A DNA stretch of 64,000 bases from Stentor roeselii. Lineage: Eukaryota > Ciliophora > Heterotrichea > Heterotrichida > Stentoridae. Of this stretch, positions 21,201 through 29,592 are shown in pieces. Every line of letters starts with the position of its first letter. Position 1 is the first letter of the stretch. The notes below the pieces were generated by a model, which saw nothing but the letters and a program-made list of their open reading frames with translations, had not been told where the DNA came from and ran no database searches. The DNA lies in assembly GCA_006503475.1 (NCBI GenBank), contig RSEH01000234.1, forward strand, positions 1 to 64,000. The letters are read 5' to 3'. The position numbers were made by a program, and so were the translations under genes.

Positions 21201-22562
21201 GGTGAAGCTTTCGCTAAAATATCACAAAATAATAAAATGATAAGAAATGGTACAGAGGTAATTATAAGTTACTTTAGTATAGCAGTTCCAATTCAAATTC
21301 ACTCGGCTGAAAACATTCAATTATTAGAGGCTCTGTCAATGAAATCAAGCATAAGAACTTTTAAAAGTTTAATAATCCAAACGATTATTGAATATAACTG
21401 GAAAAATGTAAAAAAATGGATGATTGCTTACTCAATAGTCTCCGTGATTTACTCATGCTCATTTTTTGCTTTAATTTTGAATGAAAAATCAAATATTTTC
21501 CTAATGATTCTGTTTATCCTCTCCTATTTTTTAATATTTTTATGGGAATTTCTTCATTTAGTATCAGCCAGAAAAGCTTTCTTTAACTATCACATGAAAT
21601 TCATCGATTTTTTTATGTTACCGACAGTCATGTATTGGCTATTCGAATTGTATTTCAAACTTGAAAGTAAAAATGAAGAACTATACCTTGGGTTTTTGGT
21701 AGCTTTAAAAGGAATGGCTCCTTTCAAAATATTCGAAGAGACAAGATTCCACTATCGTATTTTTATGAATTCAATCGATAAAATAAAATACATGCCAGGG
21801 ATTTATTCTTGTGTATGGCTTTTGTCATCACTCTCCATTTATTTCTTCAGTTACAACATGGAGAGAACCTATTCAGAGGTCTTAGAAACAGAGTACGACT
21901 CAGACAACCCTTTCAACGAAAAAGCAATTTTTTACATTATCCAGGCTTCAAAAATATTAAACGTCATAATCGCTGTAAGTATTCCTTTTTCAATGCTAGG
22001 CTTCAATCTTCAATCATTGAAAAATAATAAAAAACTTCATAGTTTGAAAGAAAAGTTGAGTTTTGCACTGGAAGTTCAAAAAACCTTATTTTTCATAAAA
22101 AGACACAATTTAAATAAATTTTTTTATGTTTTAGAAAAAAAAGATGAAAATAGTGAAGATGAAATGTTCAGTGATGATGAATCGATTGATACAGATCTTC
22201 AAAGAAATAAATATCAGAATACTAGACCTTCTTATGCCCGAATAACAGATCTGGAAGGAATGCATGAAGAAAAAATGAGTAATATTAATAAAACTGTTAG
22301 AGAATTGGATGTTAATCTTGAAAATAAATTCCTTGATGTTGAAAAAAGACTTCAAGCTATGGTTTCTGGAATTGAAGGGAAACTTGGAGCGAATATTCTA
22401 GAACCTGATGCAAAATTGTTGAATTTAGAAGATAAACTTTCTGGATTTGATGGAAAGATGAATGATAAAGTGGCTGATTTGGAAGGGAAGATTGGTGGCA
22501 TTGAACAAAGCATATCTGCAATTTTAGAGGTTATCAAAAAACAACAAGAATCAGGTAGTTAG
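18210..22562 (+). CDS. WD40-ankyrin-TRP-like channel protein, 1450 aa
   Basis: Residues about 78-655 contain 14 WD40 repeats, most with the GH...SSD..IKVWN pattern (for example SGSSDKIVKVWNF, SASSDKTVKIWNL), enough for two seven-bladed propellers. A further divergent propeller-like part follows. One ankyrin-like repeat (LDAFGRSPVFYGIKQNNINC) lies near residue 906. Several membrane segments follow from about residue 1070 to 1265. Among them is KIFEETRFHYRIF, similar to the S4-S5 region of TRP channels. The C-terminus has a coiled coil (about 1350-1440) with LExK/DLEGK heptads. I infer a TRP-family-like membrane protein gated or scaffolded by WD40 propellers. The loop between the last two strong membrane segments is acidic and shows no clear pore helix or selectivity filter, so conduction is unproven. 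It starts the dense part of the window. Confidence 0.8.
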   Translation: MSGSNRLRGQLVPMNKLRRVKIDDYILTSMTETSNQNFFQDSISLDLGASKPSSKPEKVNSKMKKNQSLTSWDFRKTNEVITLHGHTEEVISLAVSSDGKWLMSSSEDFSIKVWNVSQSQEEFTLIGHSASVNSICFSSDLSMIISGSSDKIVKVWNFHSKKLEFNLAGHLKAINCVNLTKNNKFIVSASSDCSIKVWNIEERREEFSLSHPDAVSALSVSSDWKFIVGGLLVAEIKVWNFNERKEISTLSGHSDQINCLTFTPNNAFLISGSSDCSLKVWNMESMTEEFSLSNHNDWIYSVSVSFDGQFIASGALDRSIKIWNFASRHDEFTLNGHSEGVLAVVFSPLNSYIASASSDKTVKIWNLEEQCKELTINLHDKPLTSLCISSDCKLLISRSSDSKIKVWNLEKGCEEFCLSLNKIDCMAISPDNEMLAIGSSDKGVLGVNLKDFKEEEIFQAQLEKINCLVFTPDGKSIITGSQDSKVTILNIEKKTKKTIYSHSKAVNSVSLSPDARFILSSAKDCLRIQNLEGKPEEIIITELAGFDNSASFSNDGNLIVWVSSDYFLKVWSFECRKEEFSINLNQNKAICACFSMDGKYVLCGLSDGKIRFWNIKEKTEEICLKGHLQSVNSVVCFPGGRHIASCSSDGSIKIWKLYEYSMIGASDLDKRTSVKNDSTDDFKRMKGEEGKFTSSKSFNSFYKQDLISQDSKYICRMISNSSYDIYKSATNELYRKLVTSYEISELIFSQDSKFLMIFTVWGFDVYEISTGIILESFTIIGYEESKIILEILSKKVLFYLKKPLYFNKLTKDIIEYQIKNKCLIELPKLTLDTNTNRYFIKDLYSKSEILLRGAKQRLASKSFSNILIPYQDIFISELYHTVLHLWFYQGEEKILGKIFKPSESVLMKLDAFGRSPVFYGIKQNNINCVKIFLNYVIKSTLSNSDLYLLLSRIQNEFLLLIKFSFNELPLFLNKLNFKSEIQVIPEDSFYPGIYLNKGEAFAKISQNNKMIRNGTEVIISYFSIAVPIQIHSAENIQLLEALSMKSSIRTFKSLIIQTIIEYNWKNVKKWMIAYSIVSVIYSCSFFALILNEKSNIFLMILFILSYFLIFLWEFLHLVSARKAFFNYHMKFIDFFMLPTVMYWLFELYFKLESKNEELYLGFLVALKGMAPFKIFEETRFHYRIFMNSIDKIKYMPGIYSCVWLLSSLSIYFFSYNMERTYSEVLETEYDSDNPFNEKAIFYIIQASKILNVIIAVSIPFSMLGFNLQSLKNNKKLHSLKEKLSFALEVQKTLFFIKRHNLNKFFYVLEKKDENSEDEMFSDDESIDTDLQRNKYQNTRPSYARITDLEGMHEEKMSNINKTVRELDVNLENKFLDVEKRLQAMVSGIEGKLGANILEPDAKLLNLEDKLSGFDGKMNDKVADLEGKIGGIEQSISAILEVIKKQQESGS

Positions 22563-22702
22563 GTTTTAAAGATGGTTAGTTAGTTATAAAACTGAAAATT
22601 AGCTCAAGTATCAAAGGACAAATCTTATTTTCACAAATTCAAAATTTCTTCTTTACTATTCAATTAAGACCATTATTCAAACATAAATAAAGAATCTAAA
22701 TT

Positions 22703-24295
22703 TTAACTACTAACTAAATTTTTGGCACTTCTAATTAATTCTTGTGGTCCAGGCTTCAATGCTCTTAAGTTCGAAGGACTTCCAAGATATCCAATAAGAC
22801 TTTGGAACAAGTACCAGCTTTCCTTCTTATACCTTGTTAAATTATTGTTGTAATCCACATAAGTTAATCCAAACCTGACATGATATCCATCAGCCCATTC
22901 AAAGTTATCAAGAAGACTCCAAACAAAGTACCCTTTAATCGGTATTCTATCCTCAACAATAGTATCCAAAAGAGTCATTACATGATTATAAATGTAATTA
23001 ACTCTAAAAGTATCATTCAATACTTGTGGTAAAGGAGTATCACCTTCTCCAGGACAACTTACTCCATTTTCAAGTACATACAAAGTAGGATTCGCAGACC
23101 TGTATCTCTTATAAACCCAGTTTAAAAGTCCTCTAAAGCCTTGAGGATAGTCATAAAGCCAGTCCGAAGCAGCCTGAGGGCCAATTTGATTTCCAGTAGC
23201 ATTAATCCCAGTGCTATTATACCTTCCGTCATTCCCATAGTTTGACCCAGGCACTCCTGTATTCTGTATATAAAAAGTAGTATAATAATTAATCCCTAAA
23301 AAGTCATAAGATCCTCTCACCAAGGCCGAAGCTGACTTATTAAACGAAGGAAGTCTTCCTCCTGAGATCAAAGAAGTCATTTCAGGCGGGTACCTTCCAA
23401 AAACAAAAGCATCTCCAAACCATCCATACTGAAAAGCAGTTGCTGTGTTCACAGCCTGCTGGTCATTCACATCAGAAGAATTGAAAGGCGCTCCATATGC
23501 GCTGTTGATCGTTATTCCAATTTTTCCCTTTTGACTTTGCTGGTACTTGGTCCTGTAAGTCTGAACTGCTAGAGCATGTGCTAAAATAGCATTATGAGCT
23601 GCGATGTAAGGTTCAGTGCTAGAATCTCCACCTCCTCCTATTTCTTGACAAGAGCTGTCAAATTCAGGACTGCATCTTCCAGGAGCGTGGAAGCCAGTCC
23701 CATACCCAAGCCATGCAAAAGCCTGGATTTCGTTCATAGTCAGCCAAAACTTAACCAAATGGCCAAAAGTCTTGAAACAAAAGTCTGCATAAGCGTTGAA
23801 CTGATTTGGACTATCTGGGTTCAGCCATGTTGAATTTGAGGACTTGTCGTTGAAAGACTGAGGCATATCGAAGTGGTAAAGGTTCACCCATGGGTCAATC
23901 CCTGCATTGTTCAAAGCTGTTAACAGGTTGATGTAGTATTGAACACCTTCTTGGCTTGGACTGTTGGGGTCGCCTGTTGGAAGCACTCTTGACCAGGATA
24001 TTGACAGACGGAATGCGGAGATTCCTAAAGACGTCATCAAGTCGATGTCTTCTGAGTATCGATGGTAAAAATCGTCGGCTATGCTTCCGTTTTGACCTCC
24101 GTAGACTCTTCCTGGGAATTTCGAGAAGTAGTCCCATATGCAGGGGCCTCTTGAGACATTCCAGGCACCCTCGGTCTGATAGGCCGAAGCTGATATTCCC
24201 CAAACGAAGTCACTTGGTAGGACCTGTGCCAGGGCAAGTGGCAGAAGAATTAGAAATATTTTCACCATTTTTAGTATATATTTGAATATTTTCAA
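22703..24295 (-). CDS. secreted GH1 beta-glucosidase, about 530 aa
   Basis: Family GH1 enzymes hydrolyse beta-glucosides with retention. The protein starts with a signal peptide (FLILLPLALA) and is of normal GH1 length. Family motifs are present: FVWGISASAYQTEGAW at the N-terminus, the acid/base Glu in LTMNE (E189), NYYTTFY, and the nucleophile in LENG (E409), then WSLLDNFEWADGY. Both catalytic residues are intact. Many N-x-S/T sites fit a secreted or lysosomal glycoprotein, as expected for digesting plant or algal food. Two starts are possible: 24295 or the ATG ten codons later (MVKIFLILL), which gives a more typical signal peptide. Convergent with the channel gene, 140 bp apart. Confidence 0.93.
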   Translation of the reverse strand: MKIFKYILKMVKIFLILLPLALAQVLPSDFVWGISASAYQTEGAWNVSRGPCIWDYFSKFPGRVYGGQNGSIADDFYHRYSEDIDLMTSLGISAFRLSISWSRVLPTGDPNSPSQEGVQYYINLLTALNNAGIDPWVNLYHFDMPQSFNDKSSNSTWLNPDSPNQFNAYADFCFKTFGHLVKFWLTMNEIQAFAWLGYGTGFHAPGRCSPEFDSSCQEIGGGGDSSTEPYIAAHNAILAHALAVQTYRTKYQQSQKGKIGITINSAYGAPFNSSDVNDQQAVNTATAFQYGWFGDAFVFGRYPPEMTSLISGGRLPSFNKSASALVRGSYDFLGINYYTTFYIQNTGVPGSNYGNDGRYNSTGINATGNQIGPQAASDWLYDYPQGFRGLLNWVYKRYRSANPTLYVLENGVSCPGEGDTPLPQVLNDTFRVNYIYNHVMTLLDTIVEDRIPIKGYFVWSLLDNFEWADGYHVRFGLTYVDYNNNLTRYKKESWYLFQSLIGYLGSPSNLRALKPGPQELIRSAKNLVSS

Positions 24296-24450
24296 CTAGT
24301 TTCTAAATACCCTCTCCTGAGAAGTTTTCTTAATTTATCAAGAACCTCTAAACTCATTCTCAAATCTTTGAAAAAAAATAAAACTTTAATTATTACTTTA
24401 ATAATAATCAGTAAGTTCTAAATTAAAATCGAAGGTTAAATTATTTCATG

Positions 24451-25485
24451 CTATTCTAGTATAGACTGATATAAATAAGCCTGGCTGACCAGTATCAGAA
24501 TTTCAATTTCTCCCCATGTTTCAGTCGGCAGTCGAGACATGGTGTCTTCGAGCTGAGTCCCGTTAGTCATGAGTATTTGATTTCTGAAGATAGAAAAAAG
24601 TGCGCAAGCAAGACAAACAATAAAGTTGTTATGTGAGACGTCGTTGTATTTTGCCACTATAATCTTTGGCCCTTTGTTTGAAATAAGTTCATCAAAAATC
24701 CTGACACAAATATGAAGAGGAAAGTCTTTCAAAAACAAGTATTTGACCCAACGGTTGAGAAAAGACATTCTGACGCCTTCTAAGTTCATGTGAAACAAAA
24801 CAGCTGAGTCGAACTTCTCAAGTGCCTTGATCACGTATTCGCAAAGCTTCGATTTCTTGTTGTTCACGTAAGTGTGGAGGAATATTATTGAACACCAGTA
24901 TGTGTCTGCCTCGACTATGCTTGAGTAAGTCTTCTGAGGACCTTCGTCGTGCACTTCAAGCGTTTCTACGTCCACTGGGTAGAATTCTGATAGGAATACC
25001 AGGAAGAATGGGATTATCATCGATGGAGTGTACTTCTTTTTTAAGTTTTCGTCTTTTGAGATCAGGGAGATTAGGCTTGTTAAAGAATTCTGAACCATAG
25101 AGTTTTTAAATAAATCGTACTTGAGAAGCGATTTTAAAAGTTTTTTACAGGGCTTGACTTTTCTAGAAGAAGTTTGCAATGTTTTCAGCTTCTCTAAATA
25201 TTCTAGTCGTTTAGTCTGCAGCTCTTCGGACCTGTTCTGCTTTATAGGGCTTTCATATCCTAAAATTAACCTCCATATCTGAGCCCTTGTGGTTGGACAA
25301 TCCATGCCTTGCCAATTGACTTTCTTCAATTCTCCTAAATCAATTAAGTCCTGATGAAGAATTTTCTGAATCTGATTATACTCTTGTTTTTTATAAGAAT
25401 AATTGGTCTGCATTCCTGCAAGATACGGCGAGTTCAAAAGGGAAATTCTTGGCAATTCTATATCGTTTCGCATGTTTATAGCCAT
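24451..25485 (-). CDS. TBC domain protein, TBC1D22-like, probably without GAP activity
   Basis: TBC proteins normally stimulate Rab GTPases with an Arg finger and a Gln finger. The domain spans residues about 55-340. TBC1D22-type features are visible: GMDCPTTRAQIWRLILGY, FFLVFLSEFYPVDVETLEV, IEADTYWC, LEGVRMSFLNRWVKYLFLKD and a C-terminal LPTETWGEIEILILVSQAY. The two catalytic motifs are missing. Where IxxDxxR is expected there is KKLLKSLLKYDLF, and where YxQG is expected there is KKYTPSMI. I infer a non-catalytic TBC protein that may bind a Rab or a partner. The start ATG has an AATAAATGG context. No intron is needed. Confidence 0.8.
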   Translation of the reverse strand: MAINMRNDIELPRISLLNSPYLAGMQTNYSYKKQEYNQIQKILHQDLIDLGELKKVNWQGMDCPTTRAQIWRLILGYESPIKQNRSEELQTKRLEYLEKLKTLQTSSRKVKPCKKLLKSLLKYDLFKNSMVQNSLTSLISLISKDENLKKKYTPSMIIPFFLVFLSEFYPVDVETLEVHDEGPQKTYSSIVEADTYWCSIIFLHTYVNNKKSKLCEYVIKALEKFDSAVLFHMNLEGVRMSFLNRWVKYLFLKDFPLHICVRIFDELISNKGPKIIVAKYNDVSHNNFIVCLACALFSIFRNQILMTNGTQLEDTMSRLPTETWGEIEILILVSQAYLYQSILE

Positions 25486-25676
25486 TTATTACAGATACTT
25501 ATAAGAGCGACCTATAAGATGCCTAAAAATCGTTTAAATGAAGAAATCTTATTGACCAGTCCTGTGAAGACCTATTGGAAGTTGTAATTTTATTGCCATG
25601 ATTAATTGAAATAAGAAAAAATGAAGTACTGAGAAGTCTCGAAGTTTAATCATTTAAATTAGCAAACATTTAATCC

Positions 25677-26351
25677 CTAATCATTTGATAATTCATCATA
25701 GTTCTCCCAGTCCTCATCAGAAGCCTCTCCTTCCGGATAGTGCGGCTCAATGTTAAGTAACAACGAGTTGTCATCATCAACTTCCATATTCTGCACCTCT
25801 TCTTTGATCTGCTGAGTAAAGCTCTGAAGAAAGAGCTCGATTTGCTTTTCTCTCTGTTTGCTTTGAAAAAGCTCAGAAATCAGGACCTGGTTCTGTTCAA
25901 GGACCTGAGAATATTGACTTTCAAGGTTTTCCAGCATTGTTTCCATTGTCAGCTGCTGTGACTGGAACTTCTGAAGTCTCTGAGCAAGGTTCTGGATTTC
26001 GCCCTTTTTAAGTGACCCGAGCGAGTCACTTGACTTTCTGTGGATCTCATTGAGAAGCTCTTTCTTATCCCGGTGGAACTTTGGATGGCTGAATTGAAGT
26101 TCTTGACTGTCTTCGTCCTTCGCTTTGTGGAATCCGTACATGTTGAGCTGTCTGATGAAACTTGACAAGTTGCTGTGCTTGAAGAAACTTGGGAGAACAG
26201 TGTTTGTAAAATTGAGAATATCGCTTACTACAAAACTTGCTCCATCATCTGTCCACCTGATTATAGAATTTAAAGATTCGTTATTTAATATCTCGTAAGT
26301 GTTTTTCAGAAATGTCGTCGGGCCATGACTATTGTACTTTTTCGATCGCAT
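25677..26351 (-). CDS. heat shock factor-type transcription factor, 224 aa
   Basis: Residues about 10-105 form an HSF DNA-binding domain: TFLKNTYEILNNE, IIRWTDDGASFVVSD, LPSFFKHSNLSSFIRQLNMY and GFHKAKD, then FSHPKFHRDKKELL. The recognition helix (NLSSFIRQLNMYGF) matches the family closely. A coiled coil at about residues 115-185 (AQRLQKFQSQQLTMETMLEN) fits the HR-A/B trimerisation region. The C-terminal end is acidic (EGEASDEDWENYDE) and could activate transcription. HSFs bind nGAAn arrays in the nucleus and respond to heat and other stress. It is shorter than animal and yeast HSFs. Two nGAAnnTTCn sites lie upstream. Confidence 0.93.
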   Translation of the reverse strand: MRSKKYNSHGPTTFLKNTYEILNNESLNSIIRWTDDGASFVVSDILNFTNTVLPSFFKHSNLSSFIRQLNMYGFHKAKDEDSQELQFSHPKFHRDKKELLNEIHRKSSDSLGSLKKGEIQNLAQRLQKFQSQQLTMETMLENLESQYSQVLEQNQVLISELFQSKQREKQIELFLQSFTQQIKEEVQNMEVDDDNSLLLNIEPHYPEGEASDEDWENYDELSND

Positions 26352-26696
26352 ATATATTGTATAACCCTGACCATTAATAAAGATATGCAGAGCTTAGGAC
26401 ATAAACAATCAGTAACAACAGGAAGCTTCGATATTCTTGATCTTCATACCTTCCAACTGCATTCAAACTCAATTCCTTCTCTTTAGAAAATTCGACAATT
26501 TTTTCAGTTCTATCTAAAAATACTTCTGATAACTTCACGGACTTGGAATAAAATTAACAATAAAAATCCATTGTCTTAACCGAAGCTTTCCAAAATATAC
26601 AAAATGCGATTCTTTATCAGCGATAATTATTAACAAGCAAAGATAAATTGTTGAAAACAATAAGAGACTTATCCTATTGATTAATTTAAATACTCT
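26352..26696. promoter_or_regulatory. upstream region of the HSF gene with two HSE-like dimers
   Basis: No gene lies in this 345-bp spacer between two minus-strand genes. GAAGCTTC at 26422-26429 and GAAAATTC at 26486-26493 each match the nGAAnnTTCn unit of heat shock elements, 70-140 bp before the HSF start. Two units can arise by chance in AT-rich DNA, so autoregulation is only a suggestion. Confidence 0.25.
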
Positions 26697-27359
26697 TCAT
26701 CGTCTTACACCAAATGACTTAGCCCGATGTATTTCTTGGCTATCAACACTAAGCTCTAGACTTGAATGAACTTCAGAAATTTTGTCCAGGTCTTCTTCGA
26801 AGTCAGCAGAAACATCGATTTCCATTTCTTTGTCCACCATCACTGCCCCGTGATGACTGAGAAGGTTTCGATTAGGAGACATTCTCGTATTCAGCCCGAC
26901 TTCTCCGAGTTCTAAAAGAGTGCTGTTTAAATTCTTCGGTCTTGAAGTTCTTTTCGGAGCTGACTTGGGAGGGTTGATTTCGCAGTAAAAGGTCACCAAA
27001 GGGTTCGAAGGCGTTGTCTGGGGTCTTGATTTTGACTTCTGTGGCAGTTTCGGAGGTTCTGATGGAGGCTTCGGGTTGAACATCTTGTTGTAAACGTAGC
27101 TGTTTTGACATGGCTTCACCATTGGTCTTGCTTCGTATGATTTCACTCGCTTTGTTCTTGTTGATCTGTAGTTTGAAAAAACTGGAGGATTTGAAGGTCT
27201 TGCTACGCTTTTTTGCAGTTTTAAGATCACTGGCTTGTCGTACATTTCATAACAGGACTTCGGCATGATTGAAAAGTAAAGACTGCGAGAGACTGAAGGA
27301 AGTCGCATTAGTTTTGGATGCTCTTTGGTTATTTCAACTGCGATTAGTTTGGATTCCAT
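26697..27359 (-). CDS. basic, probably disordered protein, 220 aa, unknown
   Basis: I do not recognise this protein. It is rich in Lys, Arg, Pro and Ser in its first 150 residues (SKSRPQTTPSNPL, KSAPKRTSRPKNLN) and turns acidic at the end (DKEMEIDVSADFEEDLDKI). This fits a disordered scaffold, such as a cytoskeletal or ciliary adaptor. There is no signal peptide or membrane segment. The start at 27359 has an AATAAATGG context and the frame ends with TGA, one of few TGA stops in the window. It is divergent from the Cys-rich gene at 27613. Confidence 0.65.
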   Translation of the reverse strand: MESKLIAVEITKEHPKLMRLPSVSRSLYFSIMPKSCYEMYDKPVILKLQKSVARPSNPPVFSNYRSTRTKRVKSYEARPMVKPCQNSYVYNKMFNPKPPSEPPKLPQKSKSRPQTTPSNPLVTFYCEINPPKSAPKRTSRPKNLNSTLLELGEVGLNTRMSPNRNLLSHHGAVMVDKEMEIDVSADFEEDLDKISEVHSSLELSVDSQEIHRAKSFGVRR

Positions 27360-27612
27360 TTATTTCAGGATTAGCGAAAAAAAATCAGTTGTTAAGTTAA
27401 CTTTGATGAAAATGGATAATAATATAACTAGAGAATAAATGGAAATCTTAAAAGCTTAACTTCTCACAGTTGATTTCAAGACGATTCTCATGATTCTTCC
27501 GTCGTTTTCTCAATTCCACCAGTTAAAACTCTAATGATTTTATTTCACTTCTCAGACCTAAACACAAAAAAGTTAACTTTTTCTGTCCAGATGAATTTCA
27601 GCCTAATAATAA

Positions 27613-29586
27613 ATGGTTAAAATTTTTCTTATTGCTACTCTAGGCATTCTAGTCCTTTCACAGCAATGCTACAAGTACGACTGTACAAATACCACGACTT
27701 CAAGCGAATGCATGCATATGGAAGACAATACCGTTGAACAGAAATTATGCCAGCTGGACTTGACCTGTGCTGATAATGTAAACACCGGCGAGTGCACAGT
27801 CCGCCCTCAACGAAGCCGATACCCAGGCGAGTACTGTTCGCTCAACATTGACTGCGCTTCAAACAAGTGCAGTTCAAACACCTGTGTCGGTCTTTCATCA
27901 GGTTCTGCATGTACCTCATCAATTTCATGCTCAGTCGGTTTCTACTGCTCGTCAAAGAAAACTTGTCAGTCTCAAGTCAACCTCGGGGACCAATGCGTGT
28001 CTTCAGAGCAATGCTCTAGTCATTCTCTTTGTGAGTCAGGAAAATGTGTTGCTTACTTTTCACTCAATAACGGAGATAATACGACTAACACCCTGGAGCC
28101 TAACTTTTTCCCGGCTTGTTCTTCAGGATATGCTGAAAGTAATTCGTGGGGGTTTAATTGTGCACCTGCTCCTGTCAGTGTCAGTCAAAATCCAATCAAG
28201 TGCGCTGCTGGATCCACTTGTCAGTCTCAGGGATTAAGCGTGAAAAATTGTCAATGTGGACTTGATGGGAATGGCTATTGTCCTTTGTTTGAAGGAGATG
28301 GACCTGTTGTGCAGATGATACAGAGTTGGAAAAATGTGATGAGTATTCCTCATACTTGTCATACTTCTAGGAGGTTTTCATTTGAATGTTATGTGACTAT
28401 ACAGGGTTCTAGTTCTTTCACAGTTTACCTTCAGTTTTATAGACTGTACCAGCTCTATTTCAACGACGTTTGGACAAAACTTCCAGGATCAAACCAATGC
28501 CAACGTCTAGCAAACATCCCAGATTTCGTTCACACCGAAATGCAACTGAACAAGACAGCTCCAGTATGTCCAATCTACTACACAATAGATGCAGAATACA
28601 CAAACGGTCAGTGTGTCTGGAACAACCAAAACATTTTCGACTCACTTCTAGCAACATCAGTAACCGTCTTCTACTGCAACAACACCGCATCTTGTCACGG
28701 CAAAGAAGGTAAAAACGGAACCTGTTACGAAATCAACCAAAACCATCAAAAGCCAGGCCAGTCCTGCAAAGTGAATGAAAATTGTTTATCCGGTTCCTGC
28801 AACTTAACCTGTCAAGGTTTAGAATACAACCAGTCCTGCATCCATAAATGGTCTTGCAATCCGGGCCTTTACTGTCCCAAGCCAAAAAAGGGTTTAACAG
28901 CCACCTGTCAGCCAGTTTCACAAATAGGCCAATTTTGTTCAAAAAAAGTGCCTTGCGCCAACACCCTTCTCTGTGATCAAGGAATTTGCGTTGATTATTA
29001 TTCGAAAGATATTGGTCAGAGTACTTCAGTTTATAAAGGTTATGCCCCGGCTTGCGCTACAGGCTTCGCGATTCCAGCTGGTCACGACACCTTTATTTGT
29101 GAATTCGCTCCTCAGTCAAATCAAACTGGAACTAAATGCGCTCTTGGAACAAGCTGCAGCGATTCGAGTGGAAAGTACAAAAAACCTTGTCAATGTGGAT
29201 TTGATGGGTATTCTTATTGTGGAGCTTTTGAAGGAGACTCGTATTTGCAGAAGGCGATTTTGAACTTCAGGAAAATCAACAGAGTTGTTTGTAATATCGA
29301 CTTGGGTATTAGTGCAGGGTGCTTCGCTAACAACTTAACAGACCTTCTCAATTTTTACTTTTATCTGGGCAACTTTTCAATGTACCGTGACTTGCCTTTC
29401 TTGCTGAACAATCCGAACAAGAAGGTGTCAGCTGCATTCGAGGGAGACTATTACACGTCACAAGATGAGATAAAACGTATAGAGAAAGAACTACACCCAA
29501 ATGACGACAGTAGTAGTAGTAGTGGAAGTAGCAGTAGTTCTTTCGGTGCTCTGGTGACCATCGCCGTCGTTAGTTATTTAGTCTAG
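27613..29586 (+). CDS. duplicated Cys-rich surface protein, probably GPI-anchored, 657 aa
   Basis: A signal peptide (MVKIFLIATLGILVLSQ) is followed by an extracellular part made of two similar halves, about residues 55-300 and 385-620. Each half has Cys-pair modules of the type CxxxxxCxxGxYC. Each also has a conserved C-Q-C-G-x-D-G-x-x-Y-C block with FEGD after it (CQCGLDGNGYCPLFEGD and CQCGFDGYSYCGAFEGD). The C-terminus has a Ser run (SSSSSGSSSSS) and then a short hydrophobic tail ending at the stop, which is typical of a GPI-anchor signal. I infer a cell-surface protein. Ciliate immobilisation antigens have this general design, but no relation is shown. Its stop is only 6 bp from the stop of the convergent gene at 29593. 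Confidence 0.75.
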   Translation: MVKIFLIATLGILVLSQQCYKYDCTNTTTSSECMHMEDNTVEQKLCQLDLTCADNVNTGECTVRPQRSRYPGEYCSLNIDCASNKCSSNTCVGLSSGSACTSSISCSVGFYCSSKKTCQSQVNLGDQCVSSEQCSSHSLCESGKCVAYFSLNNGDNTTNTLEPNFFPACSSGYAESNSWGFNCAPAPVSVSQNPIKCAAGSTCQSQGLSVKNCQCGLDGNGYCPLFEGDGPVVQMIQSWKNVMSIPHTCHTSRRFSFECYVTIQGSSSFTVYLQFYRLYQLYFNDVWTKLPGSNQCQRLANIPDFVHTEMQLNKTAPVCPIYYTIDAEYTNGQCVWNNQNIFDSLLATSVTVFYCNNTASCHGKEGKNGTCYEINQNHQKPGQSCKVNENCLSGSCNLTCQGLEYNQSCIHKWSCNPGLYCPKPKKGLTATCQPVSQIGQFCSKKVPCANTLLCDQGICVDYYSKDIGQSTSVYKGYAPACATGFAIPAGHDTFICEFAPQSNQTGTKCALGTSCSDSSGKYKKPCQCGFDGYSYCGAFEGDSYLQKAILNFRKINRVVCNIDLGISAGCFANNLTDLLNFYFYLGNFSMYRDLPFLLNNPNKKVSAAFEGDYYTSQDEIKRIEKELHPNDDSSSSSGSSSSSFGALVTIAVVSYLV

Positions 29587-29592
29587 TTATTA

